From: CAZTDU01 sp964617355 | GTDB taxonomy: Bacteria; Pseudomonadota; Gammaproteobacteria; Burkholderiales; SG8-39 | Assembly: GCA_964617355.1 (NCBI GenBank) | Contig: CAZTXP010000058.1 | Location: 1 to 28,992 of the forward strand | Direction of reading: 5' to 3' | Length of the DNA: 28,992 nt | In this document: positions 1 through 9,100 of the stretch, piece after piece | Layout of the letters: every line of letters starts with the position of its first letter | How positions within the stretch are numbered: position 1 is the stretch's first letter | Translations under genes and position numbers: made by a program | Notes under the pieces: model-generated | Database searches by the model: none | What the model saw: the letters and a program-made list of their open reading frames with translations, nothing else | What the model was told of the DNA's origin: nothing

Positions 1-17
1 ATCATTCGCGCCCTTCT

Positions 18-94
18 CGGGGTGTAGCGCAGCCCGGTAGCGCGCTTGCTTTGGGAGCAAGATGTCGGGAGTTCGAATCTCCCCACCCCGACCA
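18..94 (+). tRNA. tRNA-Pro (anticodon TGG)
   Basis: A complete 77-nt cloverleaf is readable. The 7-bp acceptor stem pairs CGGGGTG (18-24) with CACCCCG (84-90), with discriminator A91 and encoded CCA at 92-94. The anticodon stem CTTGC/GCAAG (45-49/57-61) encloses loop TTTGGGA, giving anticodon TGG at 52-54, which reads proline CCN codons. The T-arm carries GTTCGAATC. It is the first of three closely spaced tRNA genes on this strand, probably one transcript; the promoter must lie left of the window, since only 17 nt precede it. Confidence 0.97.
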
Positions 95-150
95 GTCAGG
101 CCCGTCGGCCCGGCAGTCGAGGCGGGGCGGCGGAACCCGGAACGGACGAA

Positions 151-227
151 CTGCCCGTAGCTCAACCGGATAGAGCACCAGCCTTCTAAGCTGGGGGTTG
201 TGGGTTCGAGTCCCCCCGGGCAGGCCA
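151..227 (+). tRNA. tRNA-Arg (anticodon TCT)
   Basis: A 77-nt tRNA. Acceptor CTGCCCG (151-157) pairs with CGGGCAG (217-223); discriminator is G224 and CCA is encoded at 225-227. The anticodon stem CCAGC/GCTGG flanks loop CTTCTAA, giving TCT at 185-187, which reads the AGA/AGG arginine codons that are rare in GC-rich genomes. It is separated from tRNA-Pro by a 56-nt spacer with no obvious promoter, so co-transcription and processing are likely. Confidence 0.97.
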
Positions 228-253
228 GGCAGGGCAGCAGTCAGCAGTTCAGT

Positions 254-329
254 GGTGGCCGTAGCTCAACGGTAGAGTCCCGGATTGTGATTCCGGTTGT
301 TGTGGGTTCGAATCCCATCGGCCACCCCA
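254..329 (+). tRNA. tRNA-His (anticodon GTG)
   Basis: A 76-nt tRNA with the histidine hallmark of an encoded extra G(-1) at 254 opposite C73 (326). Acceptor GTGGCCG (255-261) pairs with CGGCCAC (319-325) and CCA is at 327-329. The anticodon stem CCGGA/TCCGG encloses TTGTGAT, with GTG at 287-289. The D-stem closes with one G-T wobble. It is last in the cluster, 26 nt after tRNA-Arg, and its 3' end is one base from the stop codon of the convergent prmB. Confidence 0.97.
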
Positions 330-330
330 C

Positions 331-1203
331 CTACCTGCCTTCGGGCAGGTCTCGCTGCGACAGGGCGAAGACGTAGCGGTCCCCCGCGGACGTCTCCATC
401 CACAGGAAGGGCAGCTTCGGGTATGCGCGCTCCAGCGCGCGCCGGTTGTGGCCGATCTCGCACACGAGCCATCCGCCTGGCGCCAGCCGGGACGATGCTC
501 CCGCGAGGATGCGATGCACGAGGTCCAGTCCGTCGCGCCCGCCGGCAAGCGCCAGTCGCGGCTCGCGACGATATTCGTCCGGCAGCCTGCGCATGGCGGC
601 GGCGTTCACGTACGGCGGGTTCGTGACGATGAGGTCGTAGCTCCCGTCGGGCAGGGCCTCGTACAGGTTGCCTCGCAGCGCACGAACTCGCCGCGAGACG
701 TGGTGCAGGGCGACGTTGCGCTTCGCGACGCGCAGCGCTTCGGCCGAGAGATCCGCGAGATCGACGCGCGCGCGACGATAGCGCAGCGCGGCGAGGATGC
801 CAAGGCACCCCGAGCCGGTGCAGAGATCCAGCACGCGACGCGGGGTGCGCGGCAGCAGCGCGTCGAGGCTCCCATCCTCGAGCAATTCGCCGATGAAGGA
901 ACGCGGCACGAGGACGCATCGGTCGACGAGGAATCGCGCTTCGCCGATCCAGGCCTCGCCGAGCAGGTAGGCGAGCGGCACGCGCTCGCGAATGCGTTGC
1001 GCGGCCAGCGTGCGCGCGCGGCGCTCGGGAACTGCGCCGACCTCCCGGTCCGCCCGGGCTTCCAGCGCCGCCGGCGGCAGGCCGAGCGCATGCGACACCA
1101 GCCATGCGGCCTCGTCGAGCGCGTTGCCCGTGCCGTGCCCGTAGTGCAGTCGCGCCGCGCGGAACCGACGCGCGATTTCGCGCACCAGTTCCAGGACCGT
1201 CAC
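331..1203 (-). CDS. prmB: Ribosomal protein uL3 N5-glutamine methyltransferase PrmB
   Basis: A 290-aa SAM-dependent methyltransferase of the HemK/PrmC/PrmB group, which methylates a glutamine of ribosomal protein L3. The SAM motif I VLDLCTGSGCL lies at residues 124-134 and the glutamine-N-methyltransferase signature NPPY at 195-198 (TNPPYV). The segment VPRSFIGELL (99-108) favours PrmB over the release-factor enzyme PrmC. The frame stays open upstream, but the GTG start at 1203 is chosen because it makes a GTGA overlap with the dapE stop and gives a normal family length with N-terminus VTVLELVREIARRF. It is the last gene of the queF-dapC-dapD-pilU-dapE-prmB run, and its stop abuts the convergent tRNA-His. 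Confidence 0.93.
   Translation of the reverse strand: MTVLELVREIARRFRAARLHYGHGTGNALDEAAWLVSHALGLPPAALEARADREVGAVPERRARTLAAQRIRERVPLAYLLGEAWIGEARFLVDRCVLVPRSFIGELLEDGSLDALLPRTPRRVLDLCTGSGCLGILAALRYRRARVDLADLSAEALRVAKRNVALHHVSRRVRALRGNLYEALPDGSYDLIVTNPPYVNAAAMRRLPDEYRREPRLALAGGRDGLDLVHRILAGASSRLAPGGWLVCEIGHNRRALERAYPKLPFLWMETSAGDRYVFALSQRDLPEGR
333..350. terminator. UUCG-capped hairpin at tRNA-His/prmB convergent junction
   Basis: A perfect 7-bp stem, ACCTGCC (333-339) with GGCAGGT (344-350), is closed by TTCG on the plus strand (CGAA on the minus strand). It begins three bases after the tRNA-His CCA and lies inside the last codons and stop of prmB. Neither strand has a T-tract after it, so it does not fit the classical intrinsic terminator. 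It may instead mark transcript 3' ends or block exonucleases. The structure is certain; its function is inference. Confidence 0.4.
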
Positions 1204-2342
1204 GCGAGCAGTTCGCGCAGGATGTCGAGGTAGATGCGCGGCAGGGCCTCGAGGTCCGCCACGCGCACGTGCTCGTCCAGCTTGTGGATGCTGGCGTTCA
1301 CCGGGCCGAACTCTACGATCTGCGGGCAGATGTCGGCGATGAAGCGGCCGTCGGACGTGCCCCCGGTCGTGGAGAGTTCGGTCTCGATCCCGGTGTGCGA
1401 GCGGATCGCCTTCGCCACCGCCGTCACGAGCTCGGCGCGCCCGGTGATGAACGGCCGGCCGGACAGCGACCACTCGATCGTGAACTCGAGGCCGTGGCGA
1501 CGCAGGATCGCCTCGAAGCGCTCGCGCAGCGAGGCGTCCGTCTGCTCGGACGAGAAGCGGAAGTTGAAGTCGATCTCGACCGAACCCGGGACGATGTTCG
1601 TCGCGCCGGTGCCGCCGTGGATGTTCGACACCTGCCAGCTGGTGGGCGGGAAGAACTCGTTGCCGTCGTCCCAGCGCGTCGCGGCCAATTCGGCGAGCGC
1701 GGGCGCGACGAGATGGATCGGGTTCCTTACCTGCTCCGGATAGGCGATGTGCCCCTGCACGCCGCGCACGCGCAGCTTGCCGGAGAGCGAGCCGCGCCGG
1801 CCGTTCTTGATCATGTCGCCGAGCGACTTCACGGAGGACGGTTCGCCGACGATGCAGTAGTCGATGCGCTCGCCGCGCGCCTTGAGGCGTTCGACCACGC
1901 GCACGGTGCCGTCGACCGAAGGCCCCTCTTCGTCGGAGGTCAGCAGGAACGCGATCGAGCCGCGGTGGGCCGGCGATTCGGCCACGAAGCGCTCGGCCGC
2001 CACCACGAACGCGGCGATCGACGACTTCATGTCCGCGGCGCCGCGCCCGTAGAGGATTCCGTCACGCTCGGTCGGCACGAACGGGTCGGAGTGCCACTGG
2101 TCGAGCGGGCCGGTCGGCACTACGTCGGTGTGGCCGGCGAAGCAGACCAGCGGCTTCGCATCGCCGCGACGCGCCCAGAGGTTGGTGACCTCGCCGCACT
2201 GGATCGTCTCGCAGCGAAAGCCCGCCGCCTCGAGCCGCGAGGAGAGCAGTGCCTGGCAACCGCCGTCTTCCGGGGTGACGGACCGCCGCGCGATCAGCTC
2301 GCGGGTGAGCGCGAGCGCGGAGAGCGGCGCGCCCTCAGGCAT
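1200..2342 (-). CDS. dapE: Succinyl-diaminopimelate desuccinylase DapE
   Basis: A 380-aa M20 metallopeptidase-family enzyme that hydrolyses N-succinyl-LL-2,6-diaminopimelate to LL-diaminopimelate and succinate in the lysine/peptidoglycan precursor pathway. The two-metal site is readable: H71 and D73 in AGHTDVVP, D104 in GRGAADMK, catalytic E138/E139 in TSDEEGP, E167 in VGEPS and H353 near the C-terminus. The dimerisation domain sits roughly between residues 180 and 295. Its ATG lies inside the end of the pilU-like gene (8-nt overlap) and its TGA overlaps the prmB GTG, so it is probably translationally coupled on both sides. It acts in the cytoplasm after DapD and DapC, which are encoded just upstream. 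Confidence 0.96.
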   Translation of the reverse strand: MPEGAPLSALALTRELIARRSVTPEDGGCQALLSSRLEAAGFRCETIQCGEVTNLWARRGDAKPLVCFAGHTDVVPTGPLDQWHSDPFVPTERDGILYGRGAADMKSSIAAFVVAAERFVAESPAHRGSIAFLLTSDEEGPSVDGTVRVVERLKARGERIDYCIVGEPSSVKSLGDMIKNGRRGSLSGKLRVRGVQGHIAYPEQVRNPIHLVAPALAELAATRWDDGNEFFPPTSWQVSNIHGGTGATNIVPGSVEIDFNFRFSSEQTDASLRERFEAILRRHGLEFTIEWSLSGRPFITGRAELVTAVAKAIRSHTGIETELSTTGGTSDGRFIADICPQIVEFGPVNASIHKLDEHVRVADLEALPRIYLDILRELLA

Positions 2343-3525
2343 TCATGTCGATCTTGATGTCGGTGAACGACGCGCCGCCGCCACCGGAGAGGAGGCCTTC
2401 CTTCTTCTCCTCGGCCTTCGGCTCCGCGGCCGCGGACGGCGCCGCCTGCCCGGAGATCTCGCCGGCCGTGGCCTGGTTGATCAGCCACAGCATGTTGGTC
2501 GCCGAGTCGGCGTTCGCCATCGCCTCTTCCTGCGTGATCTTGCCTTCCATGAAGAGCTTGAAGAGCGCCTGCTCGAAGGTCTGCGAGCCGGGCGACATGC
2601 TCTTCTCGAGGGCATCCTTGATCTCGCCGATCTCGCCTTTCTCGATCAGCTCGGCGATGTGGCGCGTGTTGAGCAGCACCTCGACCGCGGCGACGCGGCC
2701 GCCGGACTTGGTGCGCACCAGGCGCTGCGAGATCACCGCCTGCAGCGCGGCGGCGAGGTCGAGCAGCAGGCTGGGGCGGTTCTCGAGCGGGTAGAAGTTG
2801 ATCACGCGGTTCATCGCGTGGTAGCTGTTGTTCGCGTGCAGCGTGGCGAGCGCGAGGTGGCCCGATTGCGCATAGGCGAGGCCCATGCCCATGGTCTGCT
2901 TGTCGCGGATCTCGCCGATCAGGATGCAGTCCGGCGCCTGCCGCAGCGCGTTCTTCAGCGCGACCTCGAACGACTTGGTGTCGGTGCCGACCTCGCGCTG
3001 GTTCACGATCGACTTCTTGTTCTGGAAGATGAATTCGACCGGGTCTTCCAGCGTCAGGATGTGGCCGGACTTGCGCTCGTTGCGATAGTCGAGCATCGAG
3101 GACAGCGAGGTCGACTTGCCCGAGCCGGTGGCGCCGACCATCAGGATCAGGCCGCGCTTCTGCATGATGATTTCCTTCAGCACCTCCGGGATGCCGAGGG
3201 AATCGATCGCGGGGATGCTGCCGGGGATGAAGCGCACCACCACCGCGGGCGTGCCCTTCTGCCGCATTGCGCTGATACGGAAGGCGCCGACGCCCTCCAT
3301 CGCGAACGCGGTGTTCAACTCCATCTCGGATTCGAACTCGCGGATCTGGTACTCGTTCAGCACCTCGTAGAGGAGCTGCTTCACGGCATCGGCGGTCAGC
3401 AAGGTCTGGTTGACCGGCATCGCCACGCCGTTGATCTTGATGTTGATCGGCGCGCCCACCGACAGGAACACGTCCGAGGCCTTCTTCTCGGCCATGAGCT
3501 GGAACAGCCGCTTCATCGCGGACAT
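2335..3525 (-). CDS. pilU: PilT/PilU-family type IV pilus retraction ATPase (PilU-like)
   Basis: A 396-aa secretion-ATPase of the GspE/PilT superfamily, powering or assisting type IV pilus retraction at the inner membrane. Visible motifs are Walker A GATGSGKS (131-138), the Asp box HILTLEDPVEF (155-165), Walker B ILIGEIRD (201-208) and the His box ending in LATLHAN (226-232). The wording around YRNERKSGH and NQREVGTDTKSFEVALKN resembles PilU more than PilT. The last 45 or so residues form a low-complexity Ala/Glu/Lys/Gly tail ending FTDIKIDMNA. The ATG at 3525 has GGGAGG eight bases upstream; M4 is an alternative. No other pilus gene lies in the window. It sits between dapD (32-nt gap) and dapE (8-nt overlap). 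Confidence 0.88.
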   Translation of the reverse strand: MSAMKRLFQLMAEKKASDVFLSVGAPINIKINGVAMPVNQTLLTADAVKQLLYEVLNEYQIREFESEMELNTAFAMEGVGAFRISAMRQKGTPAVVVRFIPGSIPAIDSLGIPEVLKEIIMQKRGLILMVGATGSGKSTSLSSMLDYRNERKSGHILTLEDPVEFIFQNKKSIVNQREVGTDTKSFEVALKNALRQAPDCILIGEIRDKQTMGMGLAYAQSGHLALATLHANNSYHAMNRVINFYPLENRPSLLLDLAAALQAVISQRLVRTKSGGRVAAVEVLLNTRHIAELIEKGEIGEIKDALEKSMSPGSQTFEQALFKLFMEGKITQEEAMANADSATNMLWLINQATAGEISGQAAPSAAAEPKAEEKKEGLLSGGGGASFTDIKIDMNA

Positions 3526-3557
3526 GGCATCGCCCTCCCGGTCAACGAACCGTCAGT

Positions 3558-4376
<819 letters not shown>

Positions 4377-4402
4377 GGACCTCAGGTCTGCGCAGTGAAT
4401 TG

Positions 4403-5590
4403 TCAAATGCCGAGTCGGGCGATGCGCCGGACGCCTTCCACGCAATCCGCGAGCGGCGGGACGAGGGCGATCCGGATGCGGCCCTGTCCGGGATTCTCGC
4501 CATGCGCCTCGCGCGCGAGGAAGCTGCCGGGCAGGGCGAGCACATTATAGTCGGCGTGCAGTCGGCGCACGAAGGCGTCGTCGGCGCCGGGCGTGCGCAG
4601 CCAAAGGTAGAAGCCGCCCTGCGGCATGCGAGGTTCCATCGAGGCGGGCAGCAGCGGCAGCACCGCGGCGTACTTCTCGGCGTACGCGCGCCGGTTGGCG
4701 ACCACGTGCGCCTCGTCGCCCCAGGCCGCGATCGACGCGGCCTGCACTGGCAGGCTCATCGCGCTGCCGTGGTACGTGCGATACAGCAGGAAGCGCCGCA
4801 GGATCGCGGCGTCGCCCGCGACGAATCCGGAACGCAAGCCGGGCGCGTTGGAGCGCTTCGAGAGGCTGGTGAACGTCACGAGGCGAGGAAAGCCGTCGCG
4901 GCCGAGCTTCGCGGCGGCCTCGAGCGCACCGATGGGCGGCGCGGCCTCGTCGTAGTAGAGCTCGGAGTAGCACTCGTCGGCCGCGATGACGAAACCGTGC
5001 CGGTCCGAGAGCGCGAAGAGCGCCTTCCAGTCGTCGAGCGACAGCACGGCGCCGGTCGGATTGGCGGGCGAGCACACGTAAAGGAGTCGCACGCGCGCCC
5101 AGGTCGCGTCGTCGAGCGTCGACGGATCGGCGCGAAAGCCGTTCTCCGCGGTGGTGTTGAGGAACACCGGCGTCGCCCCCGCCAGGAGGGCCGCGCCTTC
5201 GTAGATCTGGTAGAACGGATTGGGACAGGCGACGAGGTCGCGCCGTCCGTCCGGATCGAGCACCGCCTGCGCGAAGGAGAAGAGCGCCTCGCGGGAACCG
5301 TTCACCGGCAGCACCTGCGTCGCCGGGTCGATCGAGGCAAGGCCGTAGCGTCGCCGCAGCCAGGCCGCGATGGCTTCGCGCAGCGCAGGCGTGCCGGCGG
5401 TCGCAGGGTATCCGGAGAGCCCGTCCAGCGCACCGACCAGCGCGTCGCGCACGAGCGACGGCGTCGGGTGCTTCGGCTCGCCGATCGAGAGGTTCACCGG
5501 CGCGTACGCCGCGGAAGGCGTCACCCCCGCCAGCAGCTCGCGCAGCCGTTCGAACGGATAGGGCTTCAGCAGCCCCAGTCGAGGATTCAC
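4403..5590 (-). CDS. dapC: Succinyldiaminopimelate aminotransferase DapC
   Basis: A 395-aa class I/II PLP aminotransferase, assigned as N-succinyl-LL-DAP aminotransferase from sequence and from its place beside dapD and dapE. The PLP lysine is K245 in TSLSKRSN. The cofactor-binding N177 (SPANPTG) and D205 (ADECYSEL) and the carboxylate-binding R373 (GRIRIAL) are present. The start is GTG at 5590, forming a GTGA overlap with the queF stop; the protein then begins VNPRLGLLKPYPFERL, normal for DapC. The open frame continues upstream without homology. Family-level confidence is very high; substrate assignment depends on operon context because class I aminotransferases are alike. Confidence 0.93.
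   Translation of the reverse strand: MNPRLGLLKPYPFERLRELLAGVTPSAAYAPVNLSIGEPKHPTPSLVRDALVGALDGLSGYPATAGTPALREAIAAWLRRRYGLASIDPATQVLPVNGSREALFSFAQAVLDPDGRRDLVACPNPFYQIYEGAALLAGATPVFLNTTAENGFRADPSTLDDATWARVRLLYVCSPANPTGAVLSLDDWKALFALSDRHGFVIAADECYSELYYDEAAPPIGALEAAAKLGRDGFPRLVTFTSLSKRSNAPGLRSGFVAGDAAILRRFLLYRTYHGSAMSLPVQAASIAAWGDEAHVVANRRAYAEKYAAVLPLLPASMEPRMPQGGFYLWLRTPGADDAFVRRLHADYNVLALPGSFLAREAHGENPGQGRIRIALVPPLADCVEGVRRIARLGI
4544..4549 (-). promoter_or_regulatory. Candidate internal -10 hexamer (TATAAT) upstream of dapD
   Basis: On the minus strand an exact TATAAT lies inside dapC, about 170 nt before the dapD start. It is formed by adjacent TAT and AAT codons (Tyr-Asn at residues 348-349), although TAC and AAC are preferred in these genes. 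No convincing -35 is seen 16-18 nt upstream. It could be an internal promoter for dapD-pilU-dapE-prmB or chance. Confidence 0.25.
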
Positions 5591-6009
5591 CTCGAGGGGC
5601 CGGACGGCAGGTCCGGCAGCGCGTCCAGCGGCACGGCGGGCGCGGGCTTCCAGCCTTTCTTGCGATGCTCGGCGACGACCGTGGTGGTGATGCCGCCGCG
5701 CACGTAGAAGCGCGCGACCAGGCGCATGTAGCGCGGCTTCGTCGCGTCGGCCAGCGCGCCGAGGATGCGGTTGGTGACCGCCTCGTGGAACGCGCCCTGG
5801 TCGCGATACGACCACAGGTAGAGCTTCAGCGACTTCAGCTCGACGCACTTTCGGTCCGGAACGTAGTCGAGGGTCAGCTGCGCGAAGTCGGGCTGTCCCG
5901 TCATCGGGCACAGGCAGGTGAATTCCGGCATCTCCATGTGGATGCGGAAGTCCCGTTCCGGGTTCGGATTCGGAAAGGTCTGCAGGCGCTGGCTGGGCCG
6001 CGAAGGCAT
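5587..6009 (-). CDS. queF: NADPH-dependent 7-cyano-7-deazaguanine reductase QueF
   Basis: A 140-aa short-form (unimodular) QueF of the tunnelling-fold superfamily, reducing preQ0 to preQ1 on the way to queuosine in tRNA. The catalytic Cys34 and Asp41 are in CPMTGQPDFA (34-43). The NADPH-binding ELKSLKLYLW lies at 57-66 and substrate-binding H75-E76 in FHEAVTN. The start is uncertain. MPSRPSQRLQTFPNPNPERD at 6009 is typical of homologues, but an in-frame ATG at 6060 would add 17 residues, and neither has a clear Shine-Dalgarno. The frame is open far upstream only because it runs antisense through smc. Its stop overlaps the dapC GTG, making it first gene of the minus-strand operon. Confidence 0.94.
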   Translation of the reverse strand: MPSRPSQRLQTFPNPNPERDFRIHMEMPEFTCLCPMTGQPDFAQLTLDYVPDRKCVELKSLKLYLWSYRDQGAFHEAVTNRILGALADATKPRYMRLVARFYVRGGITTTVVAEHRKKGWKPAPAVPLDALPDLPSGPSR

Positions 6010-6144
6010 GCGAGGCAAGGGGCGAGGCGAGGCGGGAAACGAGCGCCGGGATGGTATCATGGCGCCCGATTTTTCCGGCTCGCCGGCAGTGCCCGCGGCG
6101 GTCGAATCCCAGAGCCCGAAGCAACCCTCCCAGCCCCCGAGACC
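6010..6144. promoter_or_regulatory. Divergent queF/smc intergenic region
   Basis: This 135-bp spacer must hold the start regions for the minus-strand queF-dap operon and the plus-strand smc operon. The best visible signal is TATCAT at 6055-6060 on the plus strand, a possible -10, with no good -35. No preQ1-riboswitch-like sequence (short hairpin followed by an A-rich pseudoknot strand) is seen before queF. Neither gene has a strong Shine-Dalgarno here. Confidence 0.35.
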
Positions 6145-9100
6145 GTGCGCCTCACGTCGATCCGGCTTTCCGGCTTCAAGTCCTTCGTCGACCCGACGAA
6201 CATCCAGTTGCCGGGGCAACTGGTGGGCATCGTCGGCCCGAACGGCTGCGGCAAGTCGAACGTCATCGACGCGGTGCGCTGGGTGCTCGGCGAGTCCCGC
6301 GCGTCGGCGCTGCGCGGCGACTCCATGCAGGACGTGATCTTCAACGGTTCGGGCAACCGCAAGCCGCACGCGCGCGCGAGCGTCGAGCTGATCTTCGACA
6401 ACTCGCTCGGCCGGGCCGCCGGCCAGTGGTCGCAGTACGCCGAGATCTCGGTGCGCCGCGTCCTGCAGCGCGACGGCGAGTCGAGCTACTTCATCAACAA
6501 CACGCACGTGCGGCGCCGGGACATCACCGACATGTTCCTCGGCACCGGCCTCGGGCCGCGCGCGTACGCGATCATCGAGCAGGGCATGATCTCGCGCGTC
6601 ATCGAGGCCAAGCCCGACGAGCTCCGGGTGTTCCTCGAGGAAGCGGCCGGCGTCTCGCGCTACAAGGAGCGCCGCCGCGAGACCGAGAACCGGCTCGCGG
6701 ACACGCGCGAGAACCTCGCGCGCGTCACCGACATCCGCAACGAGCTCGGCACCCAGATCGAGAAGCTGCAGGCGCAGGCCGAAGTCGCGACGCGCTACCA
6801 CGAGTACCAGTCCGACCTGCAGTTCAAGCAGCAGATGCTGTGGTTCCTGCGCCGGCGCGACGCCGCCGGCGAGCGCGACCGTCATGCACAGGAGATCACG
6901 AAGACCGCCAACGGCATCGAGGCCGAGACGGCCGCGCTGCGCGAGCTCGAGAGCCGCATCGAGACTGCTCGCAGCGAGCACTATGCCCGCGGCGACGCGC
7001 TCAACGCCGCGCAGGCCGCGCTGTACGGCGCGAACTCCGAGGTCGCGCGGCTCGAGTCCGAGCTTCGACATGTCGAGGAGACCCGCCAGCGCCTCGAGAC
7101 CCAGCACATGGAGCGCCGTGCGCAGCTCGCCGCCTGGCGCTCGCAACGCGCGCAACTGACGCAGGCGCTGCACATGTGGTCGTCGCGCCAGGGCGGCGCG
7201 CGCCAGAAGGTCGCCGACGCTCAGGCGCGCCTCGCCACGGAATCGGCGCGGCTGCCGCAGGCCGAGGAGGCGTTCCGCGCCTCGCAGGAGAAGGTGAACG
7301 AGGCGCGCACCGGGCTGATGCGCGCCGAGGGCAAGGTCCAGCTCGAGGAATCGAACCTCTCGCACCTGCTGCGCGACCGCGACGCGCTCGTGCAGCGGCG
7401 CGGGAAGCTGGATGCGGAGCTCGCGGCGCTGGTCGCGCCGGATCCGGCGCGGCTGGAGGCGGCGAAGGCCGACGTCGATTCCATCGGCGCGCAGGCCGGC
7501 CAGGCGCAGGACGCGATGGCGGCGCTCGAGGAGGCGTGCGCGGCGCTGGAGGATCGCCGGGCCGCGGCCGCCGAGTCGCTGCGGGCCGCCAAGCAGGAAC
7601 TGGCGGTGGCGGAGGCGAGGCTCGCCACGCTGGTGAAGATCCAGAAGGACACCGAGGACAACGCGCCGCTGCACGGCTGGCTCGAGAAGCACCAGCTCGC
7701 CGGATTGCCGCGCTTCTGGCAGAAGCTGCGCATCGACGGCGGCTGGGATACCGCGGTCGAATCGGCGCTGCGCGAGAAGCTGCATGCTCTGGAGGTCTCC
7801 GACGAGGCGGCCGTGGCCTCGCTGTCGGCCGACCTGCCGCCGACGAAGGCGAGCTTCTTTGCGTCGGGAGCGTCGGCCGCGATGGCCGCGGCGGAAGGAC
7901 TGGTGCCGCTTGCCTCCAAGGTGCAGGCGCTCGATCCGGCGATCGCGGGCGCGATCGGCGACTGGCTGTCCGGGTTCTATGCCGCCGAGTCGGATCCCGA
8001 CGCTGCGGTTCGCGCCGCGCTGCCGGCCGGCGCGACGCTCGTCACGCGTGCCGGCCATCAGTACACGCGGCACACGGTCAGCTTCCATGCGCCCGATCCG
8101 CACGATGCGGGTCTCGTCGCGAGGCAGGTGGAGATCGAGGCCTTGCAGGGCCAGGTCGGCGGATTGCGCGCGCAGCTGGAGAGCGCGGCCGCGGAGTCCG
8201 CGTCCCGCGAGGCGGAGCTGGCGCAACGCCAGGCCGAGCTCGAGGCGGCCCGAGACCATGCCGCGGCGCTGCAGCAGCAACAGCACGCCGCACAGATCGA
8301 GGTCCTAAAGCTCACGCAGCTCCACGACCGGCACGTCGAGCGCAGCGGGCAGATCAACGCGGAACTCGCGGATATCGACGGCAAGCGCAGCGCGCTCGCG
8401 GAGAAGGAGGCGCAGCTGAATGCCGCGCGCGCCGAGGCCGACGAGGCGATACGCGCCGCTCGTCGCGGGCTCGACGAACTGCGGCGCACCCACGACGGCA
8501 TCGAGCTCGCGCTGACCGAGCAGCGGAAGGCGGTGCAGCAGGCCGAGCGCGAGGCGCAGGACGCCGTGTTCGGCGAGCGCGAATGCGCATCGAAGATCAA
8601 CGAGATCGATGTCTCGGTGCGGGTCATCGACCAGCAGATCGAGCGCGCCGACCTCGAGATCGTGAAGCTCTCCGAGGAACTCGCGGTCGACCACGTGCCC
8701 GAGGTACGCGCTTCCCTGGACGCGGCGGTCGAGACACGGCTCGCCTGCGAGAAGACGCTCGCCGAGGCGCGCGATGCCGTCGAGGGCGCGTCCGCGACGC
8801 TGCGCGAGCTCGAGGAGGGCAAGGGCGCGGTCGAAGGGCGGCTCGGCCCGATGCGCGAGCGCCTGGGCGAGCTGAAGCTGAAGGAGCAGGCCGCGGCCAT
8901 CAACCATGACCAGTTCGCCGCGCAGCTCGCCGAGGCGAAGGCGGACGAGGCCGACCTCGAGCAGAAGTCGGCCGAGGCGCCGCGCCCGTCGGCGCTGCAG
9001 GGCGACATCACGCGGCTCACGCAGGCGATCGGCGAACTCGGCGCGGTGAACCTCGCGGCGCTCGAGGAACTGAAGACCAGCAGCGAGCGCAAGGACTACC

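Noticed and set aside
1..330. tRNA cluster as an integration site for a mobile element
   Set aside because: All three tRNAs are complete, no duplicated 3' tRNA fragment is seen, and the neighbour is the housekeeping gene prmB rather than an integrase.
6010..6144. Possible preQ1 riboswitch before queF
   Set aside because: No compact hairpin followed by an A-rich strand able to form the pseudoknot is visible in the minus-strand leader.
5665..8286. Very long open frames antisense to smc and other genes (for example 899 codons at 5587-8286 minus, 940 codons at 9937-12759 minus, 836 codons at 15582-18092 plus)
   Set aside because: They lie fully opposite well-identified genes, have Arg/Ala/Gly/Leu-biased composition, and follow from GC-rich third positions producing few stops in shadow frames. 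No domain is recognisable.
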